47,571 nucleotides of DNA from 02-FULL-45-11b sp041663485 (GTDB lineage Bacteria > Patescibacteriota > Patescibacteriia > Buchananbacterales > UBA6539), in NCBI GenBank assembly GCA_041663485.1, contig JBAYMO010000005.1, positions 1-47,571 of the forward strand. The letters run 5' to 3'. Under the pieces are notes generated by a model that was not told the DNA's origin, searched no databases, and saw only the letters and a program-made list of their open reading frames with translations. The first letter of the stretch is position 1. Each line of letters opens with the position of its first letter. Below are positions 21,772 through 30,327 of this stretch, piece by piece. A program made the position numbers and the translations under genes.

Positions 21772-24700
21772 ATGAATAATGAGTTGCTCAACTTTATTAA
21801 ATATTGCCTTGGTTATGTAAAGTTAACCAGGGAGCGCACGGCATTAGCGCAGCAAAAATATTCTGTTAACATACCAACCGAATATTTTGGATTACTTGGT
21901 CTTTTAAATGGGGATGCCGACGGAAAAATCGCAGAGTTAATTGACTTGAAAACTTTTTATAAATTCGATCCCAAAGATGTGCCGGAAGAAGATTTAGAAA
22001 ATTATGAAAAAGAGAAAGAACTGGCAAATAAAATAGAAGATATTTACAACAAGAATCGTAATGATCAATACACAAAACAAATTATTTTAAGCTTTGGATA
22101 TTTTGAAATCGAGATACCCATTGAAAAAAATGATGACGTTGTTGCATTGGGAGAGCCAGAGGATGATGAAGAAGAAAAACCAATAAAAACCAAAATTGAT
22201 CGATACCCACTTTTTTCTTTGCCTGTAAAGATTGAGCAGGAATTTAACAAGAAATCTGGGGCTAAAGAATATTCTATTTATTTTGTTGATCCTGAAGTTC
22301 AAGTAAATATTGGAATGCTGGAGCCGATCCTCGGTGAAGACTTATACTTTCAGCTCTTAGAAGAGATGGGAAGATATGAGATTGAGGGACAACTAACGCT
22401 GCCTATAACTGACTTGAAAATTTTTCAAGACATTTGGCATCAGATTAAGGCGCAACTGCGCTTAAAAAAAGCAAACTTTGATGAACAATCTTTTTCTCTT
22501 GAAGAAATTAAAGTTGCGTTAAGTCCGAAAGCAAATTACTTTCTTGCCGAAGATTTAGCAAGGCTTACACAACTGACCGAAGAAGAACTTTCTAAAACTG
22601 CCCTGACAAGTTGGGTGCAGGATGATGAGCTAAACATAGAAAGCGAAGCTCCACACGAAAAAGATTTATATTTTCCATTTCTTTACGACAAATATCAACT
22701 TTCAACACTTTCAATTCTTGGAAATAAAGGATCAATTATTCAGGGGCCACCTGGAACTGGAAAATCAGAAACAATTTCAAATATACTTTGTCATCTCGCT
22801 GCCACAGGTAATCGAGTTCTTTTTGTTAGCCAAAAAGCCCAAGCTCTTAAGGTAGTAAAAGATAAATTGAAAAAGCTAAATGTAAAATATCTCTTTGGTT
22901 ACTTGCCTAATCCAAATTCTGCACAGATTGGGGAAGAGGATGAAGCAGATGGAATTGCACCCCAATTGAGCGCCCTTGGGGCCCATATTGAGAAACTTGG
23001 CTATAAATTCAATGCGAGGAGACATTTAGTTGAATATAATGGAGGTAATATTTCAATGCCGGCGATCGATGAAATTGTTGCTGTAAAAGAAAAAAATTGT
23101 AATGCTCTTAATGATGTTATAGCTATTCAAAGAATTATTTATAATTTACAAAAAGAGTTGATCCAATTAAAAGATTATGACGTAAATATTTCCGATCTTG
23201 AATGTTTTGCAAATAACTGTTCTTCTGTCATTTGGCAAAAAATAAAAAACTCTAAAAAAGAAATAAAGATGCTCGAGGGCGTTATTCAGAAATATCACAA
23301 AAGTAAAGAAAAAAAAGAATATGATGCGATTTTTCCAAGCCTGGACTTAAATGGCGAAAATTTTTCAGTTATAATTGCGAAAATTTATGACGATATTTCA
23401 AAAACTGGTTACGATCGGCATTCAAACGTTTTCCGTAAAATAAATAATGTTAGACGTAACATTCGGCTCGGAGGTTTTCGTCAGAAATTACCACGCGAGA
23501 TTGTTGATTACGTTGATAAAATTTTGGCGAGCAATATATCAAGAAATGAGCAAGCAAAAACAATTAAAAATTTTTATGATTATTGTTGCTATTTCGAGAA
23601 CATCCAACATTTAAAAAATAATGCTGATATTTTACTACACGAACTTGATACTTGCGGCGTATCTGACAGCCAATTTGAAATTTTAGATAGTATAATTGGA
23701 GAGGTCGACGGTGAAAATTTTGAAGAAATAAAAAGAAAGATTCTACGAGTTAATGAGATAAAAGTAGAATTAAAAAAGTTGATAAAAACAGAAAGCATAA
23801 ATAAAATTTCATCGGCATTAAAAAATGCCGAACAAGAACGAATTAAGCGTGTTGGTAATTATATTCAAAATATTATTAACCAGGGAATTATTGAAAAATG
23901 GAAAACAGGCATAACAATTAAACAAATAGTAAGAAAACTTGCAAGCGCTTTTGGAAAATCAAAAAAAGCTTTTAAAACATTTGATAATCTGCGCAAAGAT
24001 GTAAATAATTTTAATGCCATTTTAGACTTAATCCCAATATGGATTATGGAACTTGATGACGCAAGTCGTATTATTCCACTTGAGGCTGGAATTTTTGATT
24101 ACGTAATTTTGGATGAAGCCTCCCAATGCAATGTTGCCTATACTTTGCCAGTAATGTATCGAACTAATAGAGTTTTATTTGTGGGTGATAGTGAGCAGAT
24201 GCGTGATAGCACAATAATGTTTAAATCAAATCGTGTTTTTGATGAGTTAGCTCGTCGCTACCAAATACAGGAAGAAAGACAAATAAAAGCGACTGGCTCA
24301 GCGGTTCAGTCCGTTTTAGACATAGCATATAAACGAGGTTTTATGGACAGGCCTCTTCGATATCATTATCGCTCCCCATCTGAGTTAATTGGCTTCAGTA
24401 ACGATTATTTCTATAAGCCAAAAGGCAAGGAATTGATTCCAGTTAATAGTAATTATTTGACTTATGGGGACACGAATCGCGTAATGCTTATTCATGAAAT
24501 AAAATCTGACTGGAATGATGAATTTTCTGACAATGTGAATGTGGCCGAAGCCAAGGCGATATTAGATCTTTTCATGGAATTACGTAGTGACACCCGTTAT
24601 AGTGATAAATCTATCGGCATTTTATCATTTTTTAATGCTCAGGCAACATATATTCGAGACCTGTTTGAAAAGGCTGGATTAAAAGAAGAAGAAGACAACT

Positions 24701-25344
24701 ACAAGGTAAGTATAATCGAAGGCATTCAGGGTGATGAGAAGGATATTGTAATTTATTCTTTTGTGATAAGAGCGCAGCAGCAAAAAAATAAATATGTTCC
24801 CCTTACTGGTGAGGGTGGTGATATTCGAGGTGATATCAACAAAGGGAGGGTTAATGTCGCATTTTCAAGAGCAAGGCTACAGGTTCACTGTTTTGTAAGT
24901 TTATCCATAAAAGAAATGCCGGAAAAAATTTGGCTTAAGAAATACCTTGATTATGTCGAAAAAAATGGGGAGATTAGTTTTTATGCTACAGATCTTAAAC
25001 CATTTGATTCATATTTTGAAGAAGAATTTTTTAATCTTTTAAAAACCAAACTCAAAAAAGGTTACAAAATTCAAAATCAAGTTGAAAGTTGTGGTTTTAG
25101 GATTGACTTTGTTGTTAGCAATACAAATAGTGGAAAACGTATTGCGGTTGAATGTGATGGCCCTTGTCATTTCAAGGACGAAATAGATGAGGCATACGGT
25201 ATTCATGTTGAAAGCGATGAAGAAAGACAGCGCGTTCTTGAGGCTGCAGGTTGGAAATTTTGTCGCATAAAATATGCCGATTGGATTGATAAAAAGTTTA
25301 ATCGTGAAACCATTGCTGAAGTATTGGTCGATTTGTTAAAATAA
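21772..25344 (+). CDS. SF1 (Upf1/COG1112-type) helicase fused to a DUF559 nuclease
   Basis: The 1190-aa protein has a unique acidic N-terminus (1-300), then helicase motif I GPPGTGKSE (about 325-333). A long charged helical insertion (about 430-760) separates it from motif II VILDEASQC (about 778-786) and motif III with VGDSEQMRD. Motif IV-VI blocks are RYHYRSPSELIG, IIEGIQGDEKDIV (about 981-993) and VNVAFSRARLQ (about 1027-1037). The C-terminus is a DUF559/Vsr-like PD-(D/E)XK nuclease with RIDFVV (about 1111) and IAVECDGPCHF. Helicase-nuclease fusions of this kind are recurrent in anti-phage defence. Head of a three-gene operon. Confidence 0.88.
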   Translation: MNNELLNFIKYCLGYVKLTRERTALAQQKYSVNIPTEYFGLLGLLNGDADGKIAELIDLKTFYKFDPKDVPEEDLENYEKEKELANKIEDIYNKNRNDQYTKQIILSFGYFEIEIPIEKNDDVVALGEPEDDEEEKPIKTKIDRYPLFSLPVKIEQEFNKKSGAKEYSIYFVDPEVQVNIGMLEPILGEDLYFQLLEEMGRYEIEGQLTLPITDLKIFQDIWHQIKAQLRLKKANFDEQSFSLEEIKVALSPKANYFLAEDLARLTQLTEEELSKTALTSWVQDDELNIESEAPHEKDLYFPFLYDKYQLSTLSILGNKGSIIQGPPGTGKSETISNILCHLAATGNRVLFVSQKAQALKVVKDKLKKLNVKYLFGYLPNPNSAQIGEEDEADGIAPQLSALGAHIEKLGYKFNARRHLVEYNGGNISMPAIDEIVAVKEKNCNALNDVIAIQRIIYNLQKELIQLKDYDVNISDLECFANNCSSVIWQKIKNSKKEIKMLEGVIQKYHKSKEKKEYDAIFPSLDLNGENFSVIIAKIYDDISKTGYDRHSNVFRKINNVRRNIRLGGFRQKLPREIVDYVDKILASNISRNEQAKTIKNFYDYCCYFENIQHLKNNADILLHELDTCGVSDSQFEILDSIIGEVDGENFEEIKRKILRVNEIKVELKKLIKTESINKISSALKNAEQERIKRVGNYIQNIINQGIIEKWKTGITIKQIVRKLASAFGKSKKAFKTFDNLRKDVNNFNAILDLIPIWIMELDDASRIIPLEAGIFDYVILDEASQCNVAYTLPVMYRTNRVLFVGDSEQMRDSTIMFKSNRVFDELARRYQIQEERQIKATGSAVQSVLDIAYKRGFMDRPLRYHYRSPSELIGFSNDYFYKPKGKELIPVNSNYLTYGDTNRVMLIHEIKSDWNDEFSDNVNVAEAKAILDLFMELRSDTRYSDKSIGILSFFNAQATYIRDLFEKAGLKEEEDNYKVSIIEGIQGDEKDIVIYSFVIRAQQQKNKYVPLTGEGGDIRGDINKGRVNVAFSRARLQVHCFVSLSIKEMPEKIWLKKYLDYVEKNGEISFYATDLKPFDSYFEEEFFNLLKTKLKKGYKIQNQVESCGFRIDFVVSNTNSGKRIAVECDGPCHFKDEIDEAYGIHVESDEERQRVLEAAGWKFCRIKYADWIDKKFNRETIAEVLVDLLK

Positions 25345-25372
25345 TTCTGGATAAATAATCAGGTAATTATTT

Positions 25373-26839
25373 ATGAAAAATATAACCGCAACTGATTTTT
25401 ATGATTACACTCAATGCAAACATTTAGTATACCTCGAAAAAAACGGAGACCTCTCATTAAAAACCAAGGTCTCTGATTTTGTAAGAATGCTCTGGTATAG
25501 AGGCATCCAGCACGAGGAGCTGATTATAAAATATTTACTTGAAACTAAAAAAGATAAAACATTTGCAGAAATCAGTAAATCAAAGCCGGCTGGCAAAACA
25601 ACTTTTGATGAAACTTTGGAGCTGATGAAAAAAGGGATTGACTACATTTATCAAGGTGTTTTAATGGACGGCAATTTAATCGGCCGTCCTGATTTATTAG
25701 AAAAGGTTGAAGGCAGCTCGAATTTTGGTAATTATTATTATATTCCGGTAGATGTTAAAGCTGGCCGAGGGTATGAGGGAGATGATTTTGACGAAGGTAA
25801 AATTAAGAAAACTTACAGCTTGCAACTGACTTTTTATGCCTTACTGTTAGGTAAGGTTCAGGGCTTTAGTCCCCAGTTTGGCAAGATATTTAATATTGAT
25901 GGTCAATCGCTCGAATATAATTTAAATATTGAAGACGACAGCTTTAAAAAAATATTTAACGAAATTAAGCAGATGTCCGAGGGTAAAGAGTTATACCAAC
26001 CGGTAATTGGCGGAAAGTGCGGAATGTGCCAGTGGAAAAGCGTCTGTAAAAAATGGGCGGAAGATAATGATGATTTATCCTTATTGTTTTATGTTGGCGA
26101 AACCAAATATGGCATACAACAATACGGGGTTGATAATATTGATGAATTACTAAAACTATCCTTGGATGAGTGGCTGGATAAATTACCCCAAATTAAAAAA
26201 GAGGGATATTTTAAAGGCATTGCTGAAAAGAGTTTTATCAATATTTATAAACGAGCATTGGTTCATAAACAGGGTAAGGAAGTAATTTATAGTCAAATTG
26301 ACTTTCCTAAAGGCAACCGAGAAATTCATTTTGATATAGAAGACGATCCGACGCAAAACATTGTTTATATGTATGGTTTTTGGATTAGAGAAAATGGCAA
26401 AGAATACTATAAAGCCATTTTAGCGGAAACCTTAGATGACGAAGAAAAGGCCGCAAGGGAGCTTTGGGATTTTTTGAAAGAAAATCAAGGCACTCCGATA
26501 TATCACTATTCCCATCACGAAAAAAGCACCCTTAAGAGGTTGCAGGAAAGATACAAATTAGACGCTGACGTATTGAATCAGTTTATTGCGGACACGTTTG
26601 ATTTATACGAGGCGATCAAAAAAAATACGGATTTTCCGCTTCCAAGCTACGGTCTGAAATCAATCTGCCATTATTTAGGCTTTAACTGGTCAGCAGAAGA
26701 CGCAGGTGGCGCTAATTCCATTGAATGGTATTCACAATATTTGAAGGGAGACAAAAAGATGATGGATAAAATTTTGAAGTATAACGAGGAAGATTGCAAG
26801 GCAACAGCTTTTTTGAAAGATTATTTGATTAACAGATAA
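25373..26839 (+). CDS. TM0106-type RecB-like nuclease with RNase H-like exonuclease domain
   Basis: The 488-aa protein has two nuclease halves. Residues 1-230 form a RecB/Cas4-type PD-(D/E)XK domain: GRPDLLEKV (about 103-111), IPVDVKAGRG (about 124-133), the motif SLQLTFYALLL, and a Cys cluster KCGMCQWKSVC that may hold Fe-S or metal. Residues 310-488 are an RNase_H_2 (DEDD) exonuclease with EIHFDIEDD, the DTFDLYEAIKK strand and YNEEDCKAT. In other bacteria TM0106 proteins are often fused to an SF1 helicase. Here the helicase is the separate gene 28 bp upstream. The next gene overlaps by one base. Confidence 0.87.
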   Translation: MKNITATDFYDYTQCKHLVYLEKNGDLSLKTKVSDFVRMLWYRGIQHEELIIKYLLETKKDKTFAEISKSKPAGKTTFDETLELMKKGIDYIYQGVLMDGNLIGRPDLLEKVEGSSNFGNYYYIPVDVKAGRGYEGDDFDEGKIKKTYSLQLTFYALLLGKVQGFSPQFGKIFNIDGQSLEYNLNIEDDSFKKIFNEIKQMSEGKELYQPVIGGKCGMCQWKSVCKKWAEDNDDLSLLFYVGETKYGIQQYGVDNIDELLKLSLDEWLDKLPQIKKEGYFKGIAEKSFINIYKRALVHKQGKEVIYSQIDFPKGNREIHFDIEDDPTQNIVYMYGFWIRENGKEYYKAILAETLDDEEKAARELWDFLKENQGTPIYHYSHHEKSTLKRLQERYKLDADVLNQFIADTFDLYEAIKKNTDFPLPSYGLKSICHYLGFNWSAEDAGGANSIEWYSQYLKGDKKMMDKILKYNEEDCKATAFLKDYLINR

Positions 26840-27621
26840 TGATTCCTTTTCAAGAAAACAGTTATCATATACTGGATAATAACCCACTTAGTAGGGTTCG
26901 TTTTTATATTAACGAAAGATATGTGTTTACCATAGGTGTATACAAGAATGAAATGGGATTTTTTGTTGATTTTCCAAAATTTTCAAAATGTAGTTCAAAT
27001 TTAGATAATATATCATTTCCCGCCGGTGTGATGAAAAATCATAACATTACAATTAAAAATCAGGAAGGTCTCAAATTCTGCCCAAAGTTATCATTTCACG
27101 AATCAGGCTTTGTGCTGTTTAGTAAAACCAGACATTTCTTTAATAAGATTATAGTTAGAAATCAACCGGTAAATTCAATTTATGAACATTGGGGTGAACA
27201 TATATTTACATTGATGATGCAACGCATTGATTTATTGGAAAAAGAAGAAATTAAAATCCATAAAAAAACATCTTTTACAAATAGAAAATTTGGCGAGATT
27301 CCTCCTGCCGTTAAGTTTATTGGAAATTTATGGAATGAAGATGACTTAAAGGAGTGTTTCCCTAATTTTGGTAGCGCCCGATACCTCAATAGGCCTATTG
27401 TATGGGCTAATAATGTTGAAGATGTTGTGGTCATTTTCAAATTTAGCCATCTATCAGACAAAGAACCATTATATTTGACTATCCGAACACAAGCAATAGA
27501 CATCTTAGATAAAAATAATAAGGACTCAGTTATATTATCAATAATGGCTGGGTGGAATGCAAAAGAAATGGATGATGTGAATGCTAACCCAAAGTTTATA
27601 GGTTTGATAGCAAAAAAATAA
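26839..27621 (+). CDS. Unknown third protein of the helicase-nuclease operon (260 aa)
   Basis: ATG 26839 overlaps the stop codon of the nuclease gene (TAATG), so it is translationally coupled and must belong to the same module. The protein is rich in beta strands (SRVRFYINERYVFTIGVY, GFFVDFPKF) with a helical middle (IFTLMMQRIDLLEKEE) and a second mixed part (FPNFGSARYLNRPIVWANN). No signal, membrane helix or known catalytic motif is seen. It may act as a sensor, inhibitor or specificity subunit. That is inference from context only. Confidence 0.75.
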   Translation: MIPFQENSYHILDNNPLSRVRFYINERYVFTIGVYKNEMGFFVDFPKFSKCSSNLDNISFPAGVMKNHNITIKNQEGLKFCPKLSFHESGFVLFSKTRHFFNKIIVRNQPVNSIYEHWGEHIFTLMMQRIDLLEKEEIKIHKKTSFTNRKFGEIPPAVKFIGNLWNEDDLKECFPNFGSARYLNRPIVWANNVEDVVVIFKFSHLSDKEPLYLTIRTQAIDILDKNNKDSVILSIMAGWNAKEMDDVNANPKFIGLIAKK

Positions 27622-27626
27622 TAAAT

Positions 27627-27660
27627 AAAAAAGCCTCCTTACGGGGAGTGTTTTTTATTT
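27627..27660. terminator. Hairpin ending the helicase-nuclease operon
   Basis: CTCC (27635-27638) pairs with GGAG (27645-27648), flanked by A6 and T6 runs that extend the stem. On the minus strand it would also end the recombinase transcript of the circular form, which stops at 27659-27661. Confidence 0.6.
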
Positions 27661-27661
27661 A

Positions 27662-27960
27662 AGGCCGTTTAGTTGTGGAGTGGACAATCCTGCCTTGTTC
27701 GTTTCGTGCTGTGATGACTCGCCCATATTGAGGAGCAGGCATCTTAATCACAAAGTAAAATGGTATTAACTTGTCATTATCTTGGCTTATTGGATGTCGG
27801 TTTGTGTTCACGCTATGCCAATAGAAAATGACATGAGATATTGTTATGAAATAAGCATTGATATTCTAGCAGGCTTTAACATTTTTTTCAATCTTTTTTG
27901 AGTTGACATTTTTGTTCTATGCCTGTTAGGGTATATCTAGGATCACGGTTCTTTTCAACT
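27662..27960. other. Intergenic region with the right border of the element
   Basis: No gene is supported here. On the minus strand 27724-27662 is an open continuation of the recombinase frame if the element is circularised. The remaining part (27732-27960) is AT-rich host-side sequence. It contains a minus-strand extended -10 (TGcTAGAAT at 27877-27869) that could be the original ychF promoter, and a plus-strand TTGACA at 27903-27908 without a convincing -10 for the kinase gene. Confidence 0.4.
27724..27731 (-). other. Candidate attachment core (right end), TCAATATG
   Basis: This is identical over 8 bp to the core at the ychF start codon (17213-17220), with CGAGT nearby in both. It lies 103 bp after the last cargo gene. 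Confidence 0.45.
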
Positions 27961-27977
27961 CTGGAGGGCATGAAGCG

Positions 27978-28616
27978 ATGGCGGACAAGACGAAATTTCA
28001 GGCGATATTGTTGGTTGGGCCGACTGGGGCGGGCAAGACGCCGCTGGGACAGGTTTTTGAAGAAAAGGGTCTGGATGGCCGAAGATGTTTCCACTTCGAT
28101 TTTGGCGCCCAATTGCGTGGGGTGGCTGAAGCCGGAAGCAGGCAGAATGTTTTGAACTCATATGATGTCGGAGTGGTGAGGCAAGTGCTGCACTCGGGCG
28201 CTTTGTTGACTCCTGGGCAATTTCCAATTGCCAAAGCGATTCTGTGTGATTTTATGGCCAATAAGGGCGTGACGGACAATGATGTGATTATCCTTAACGG
28301 TTTGCCACGGGATGTCAGACAAGCGATCATAGTGTCACGGATTCTGACTGTCAAATCGATAATCTTTCTGCGATGCTCACCTTTGACTATTGTGGCCAGA
28401 ATCAGTAGCAACTTGGCTGGCGATCGGACTGGCCGAATTGACGACGGGATTGAGTGCGTAACTCAAAGGCTCAAAATTTTTTTTGAAAAAACCGCGCCGT
28501 TGTTGGGGCACTATCAGCAGCAGGGCGTGTCAGTAACCACTTTGCCCGTTGAGTTTGAAACAAGCTCGATGGACTTGTGGCAGTTACTTAATGACAGTCC
28601 AATGACTCTGTTTTGA
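27978..28616 (+). CDS. Adenylate-kinase-like nucleotide kinase
   Basis: The 212-aa P-loop protein begins ILLVGPTGAGKTPLGQVFEE (Walker A with an unusual Pro after GKT). It has a substrate-binding region FDFGAQLRGVAE and a second strand with VIILNGLPRDVRQA, like the GFPR motif of adenylate kinases, and an arginine-bearing lid replacement (LAGDRTGRIDDG). The phosphate acceptor is not certain. AMP is plausible because purine synthesis genes follow. GGAGG lies 10 bp before ATG 27978. An alternative ATG at 27970 is in another frame. GC-rich SD-bearing class, ended by its own terminator. Confidence 0.75.
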   Translation: MADKTKFQAILLVGPTGAGKTPLGQVFEEKGLDGRRCFHFDFGAQLRGVAEAGSRQNVLNSYDVGVVRQVLHSGALLTPGQFPIAKAILCDFMANKGVTDNDVIILNGLPRDVRQAIIVSRILTVKSIIFLRCSPLTIVARISSNLAGDRTGRIDDGIECVTQRLKIFFEKTAPLLGHYQQQGVSVTTLPVEFETSSMDLWQLLNDSPMTLF

Positions 28617-28628
28617 GTTTGGCGAATT

Positions 28629-28663
28629 CAGCCGGTTGAGTATTTATACGGCTGATTTTTTTT
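28629..28663 (+). terminator. Terminator of the kinase gene
   Basis: CAGCCG (28629-28634) and CGGCTG (28649-28654) with a 14-nt loop are followed by eight T residues. The last two T bases are also the first two of the next -35 element (TTGACT at 28662). Confidence 0.85.
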
Positions 28664-28690
28664 GACTTTTTAGGCCATTTTTGTTAAAGT
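28662..28690 (+). promoter_or_regulatory. purB-purH promoter
   Basis: TTGACT (28662-28667), 17 bp and TAAAGT (28685-28690). The purE promoter at 31151-31179 has the same -10, spacing and downstream context. Confidence 0.65.
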
Positions 28691-28704
28691 TTATTTCGGA
28701 AATC

Positions 28705-28740
28705 AGTCTTTTCCAATAGGAGGAAGAGACTTGTTTTTTT
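28705..28740 (+). promoter_or_regulatory. Terminator-like leader hairpin of the purB unit
   Basis: AGTCTTTTCC (28705-28714) pairs over 10 bp with GGAAGAGACT (28722-28731), followed by TGTTTTTTT. It begins 14 bp after the -10, so the RNA would start only a few bases before the hairpin. A matching element with compensatory changes lies before purE (31194-31228). Between it and purB (28741-28806) a further hairpin, TCGGGCG with CGCCCCGA, precedes the SD. Confidence 0.65.
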
Positions 28741-28820
28741 GACAATATATATGGCAATAAAGTCGGGCGAATGTGACGCCCCGATTATTGAGTCGGCATG
28801 CAACTTGGAGGATTTTAGAG

Positions 28821-30269
28821 ATGAGTAAGGATGGTTATGAGTCGCCCCTGGGTGGGCGGTATGCGTCGAAGGAGATGCAAGGGTTATTTTCCGACAATCA
28901 GAAGTTCGGCGGACATAATGGCTGGCGGGGAATTTGGTATTTCCTCGCCTGCGCGCAGCAGGCACAAGGCATCAGCCGTATCACAAACAAGATGCGTGAA
29001 GAGTTGCTTGAGCATCTGTATGATCCGATCGATTACGCCCGTGCGGCCGCAATCGAACAGGAAATCCGGCATGACGTCATGGCTCATCAGCGGTTATACG
29101 GCGAGGTCTGTTCGGAAGCAGCCGGTATTATTGCTCTTGCGGCAACGAGCTGTGACACCACTGATAATGTCGAGTTGCTGATTATGCGCAAAGGCTTGAT
29201 CCTGATCAGCCAGGGACTTGCCAGAGTTATTGATCGGTTGAGTCGGCAGGGTGAGCGGTACAAGAATCTGGCGACACTGGGCAGCACTCACTATCAGAAT
29301 GCTGCCATTACAACCGTTGGCAAGCGTATCTGCATGTGGGCCCAAAACTTCCTGATGGACCTGAAAGACGTCGAAAATCTCATCAACACGATGCGTCTGC
29401 GGGGATTGAAGGGAGCGACGGGAACGCAGGCAAGCTTTCTGGAATTGTTCGACGGCGACGAAGCCAAAGTGTTGGCGATGGAACGTTGTTTTGTCGATGC
29501 CCTCGGTTTCGACAAAGTTTTCACGATTACCGGCCAAACCTATCCGCGCAAGGTGGACAGTCAGATCATGGCGGTGCTCAGCCGCATTGCCCAAAGCGCC
29601 AGCAAGATGGGCTTTGATATGCGGCTCTTGGCTCACGACAAAGAAATGGAGGAACCGTTCGAGTCCACGCAGGTTGGGTCGAGTGCGATGAGCTGGAAAC
29701 GCAACCCGATGCGCGACGAACGCGCCTGCTCGCTCAGCCGGCTTTCCTTGGCCTTCTCCCTCGTTACCGAGATGACCGAATCGGTCCAATTTCTTGAGCG
29801 GAGTCTCGATGACAGCGCCGCGCGGCGAGTTGCCATTCCTGAGTCGTTTCTGTCAGTCGACGCGATTTTGCGGATCATGCAGAACGTCAGCGAAGGCCTG
29901 GTCGTCTACCCGGCCGTGATCCGTCGGCGGCTCGATGAAGAACTGCCGTTTATGATCATCGAGAAAATTATCGTTGAGATGGTTAAGGCGGGAGCGAATC
30001 GTCAGGAATGTCACGAGAAGACGCGCGTTCATTCGCAAGCAGCCGCGACTGCTTTCAAACTCGAAGGCAAGCCCAACGATTTGTTGGAACGGATTTTGGG
30101 CGACGAATATTTCGCTCCGATTCACGACCGGCTTGCGGCCATGTGCGACCCCAACTTGTTCGTTGGTCGGGCACCACAGCAAGTCGATCAGTTTTTGCAG
30201 GAAGAGGTTGGGCCAGCCCTTGAGCCATATCGGGCAATTCTCGAAGGTTTAGCTCAGCTTTCAGTGTAG
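28821..30269 (+). CDS. purB: Adenylosuccinate lyase, eukaryote-like subtype
   Basis: PurB splits SAICAR to AICAR and adenylosuccinate to AMP, releasing fumarate. The 482-aa sequence carries the fumarase/aspartase-family signature as SSAMSWKRNPMRDERACSLS, where SSAMPYKRNP is the usual ADSL form, so Pro-Tyr is Ser-Trp here. GTQASFLELFDGDEAKV and ERYKNLATLGSTHYQ resemble the animal/fungal-like ADSL group rather than E. coli PurB. ATG 28821 has GGAGG 9 bp upstream. The longer frame from 28773 lacks an SD. First gene of the purB-purH unit. Confidence 0.93.
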   Translation: MSKDGYESPLGGRYASKEMQGLFSDNQKFGGHNGWRGIWYFLACAQQAQGISRITNKMREELLEHLYDPIDYARAAAIEQEIRHDVMAHQRLYGEVCSEAAGIIALAATSCDTTDNVELLIMRKGLILISQGLARVIDRLSRQGERYKNLATLGSTHYQNAAITTVGKRICMWAQNFLMDLKDVENLINTMRLRGLKGATGTQASFLELFDGDEAKVLAMERCFVDALGFDKVFTITGQTYPRKVDSQIMAVLSRIAQSASKMGFDMRLLAHDKEMEEPFESTQVGSSAMSWKRNPMRDERACSLSRLSLAFSLVTEMTESVQFLERSLDDSAARRVAIPESFLSVDAILRIMQNVSEGLVVYPAVIRRRLDEELPFMIIEKIIVEMVKAGANRQECHEKTRVHSQAAATAFKLEGKPNDLLERILGDEYFAPIHDRLAAMCDPNLFVGRAPQQVDQFLQEEVGPALEPYRAILEGLAQLSV

Positions 30270-30327
30270 GTCTCATCAACTGGTGCGGTCGCCAATTCCG
30301 GCGCCGTTTACCCAAGGAGAACGAACA

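Larger units (their letters stand above)
17213..27731. mobile_element. Integrated serine-recombinase element (about 10.5 kb) in the ychF start
   Basis: The block holds a large serine recombinase at one end next to the host gene it interrupts, an excisionase-like HTH protein, a gpII-like replication protein and a cargo operon of nucleases and a helicase. The borders are proposed from the shared core TCAATATG at 17213-17220 and 27724-27731. In silico closing of the circle at that core keeps the recombinase frame open. Minus-strand genes (recombination and replication) run from a promoter at 21682-21710, and plus-strand cargo starts at 21772. It behaves like an integrative plasmid or phage-satellite-like element. 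Transfer genes are not seen. Confidence 0.65.

Noticed and set aside
28732..28744. TTGACA after the purB leader hairpin as a second promoter
   Set aside because: No -10 lies at 15-19 bp in either the purB or purE copy. The T run is better explained as part of the terminator-like hairpin.
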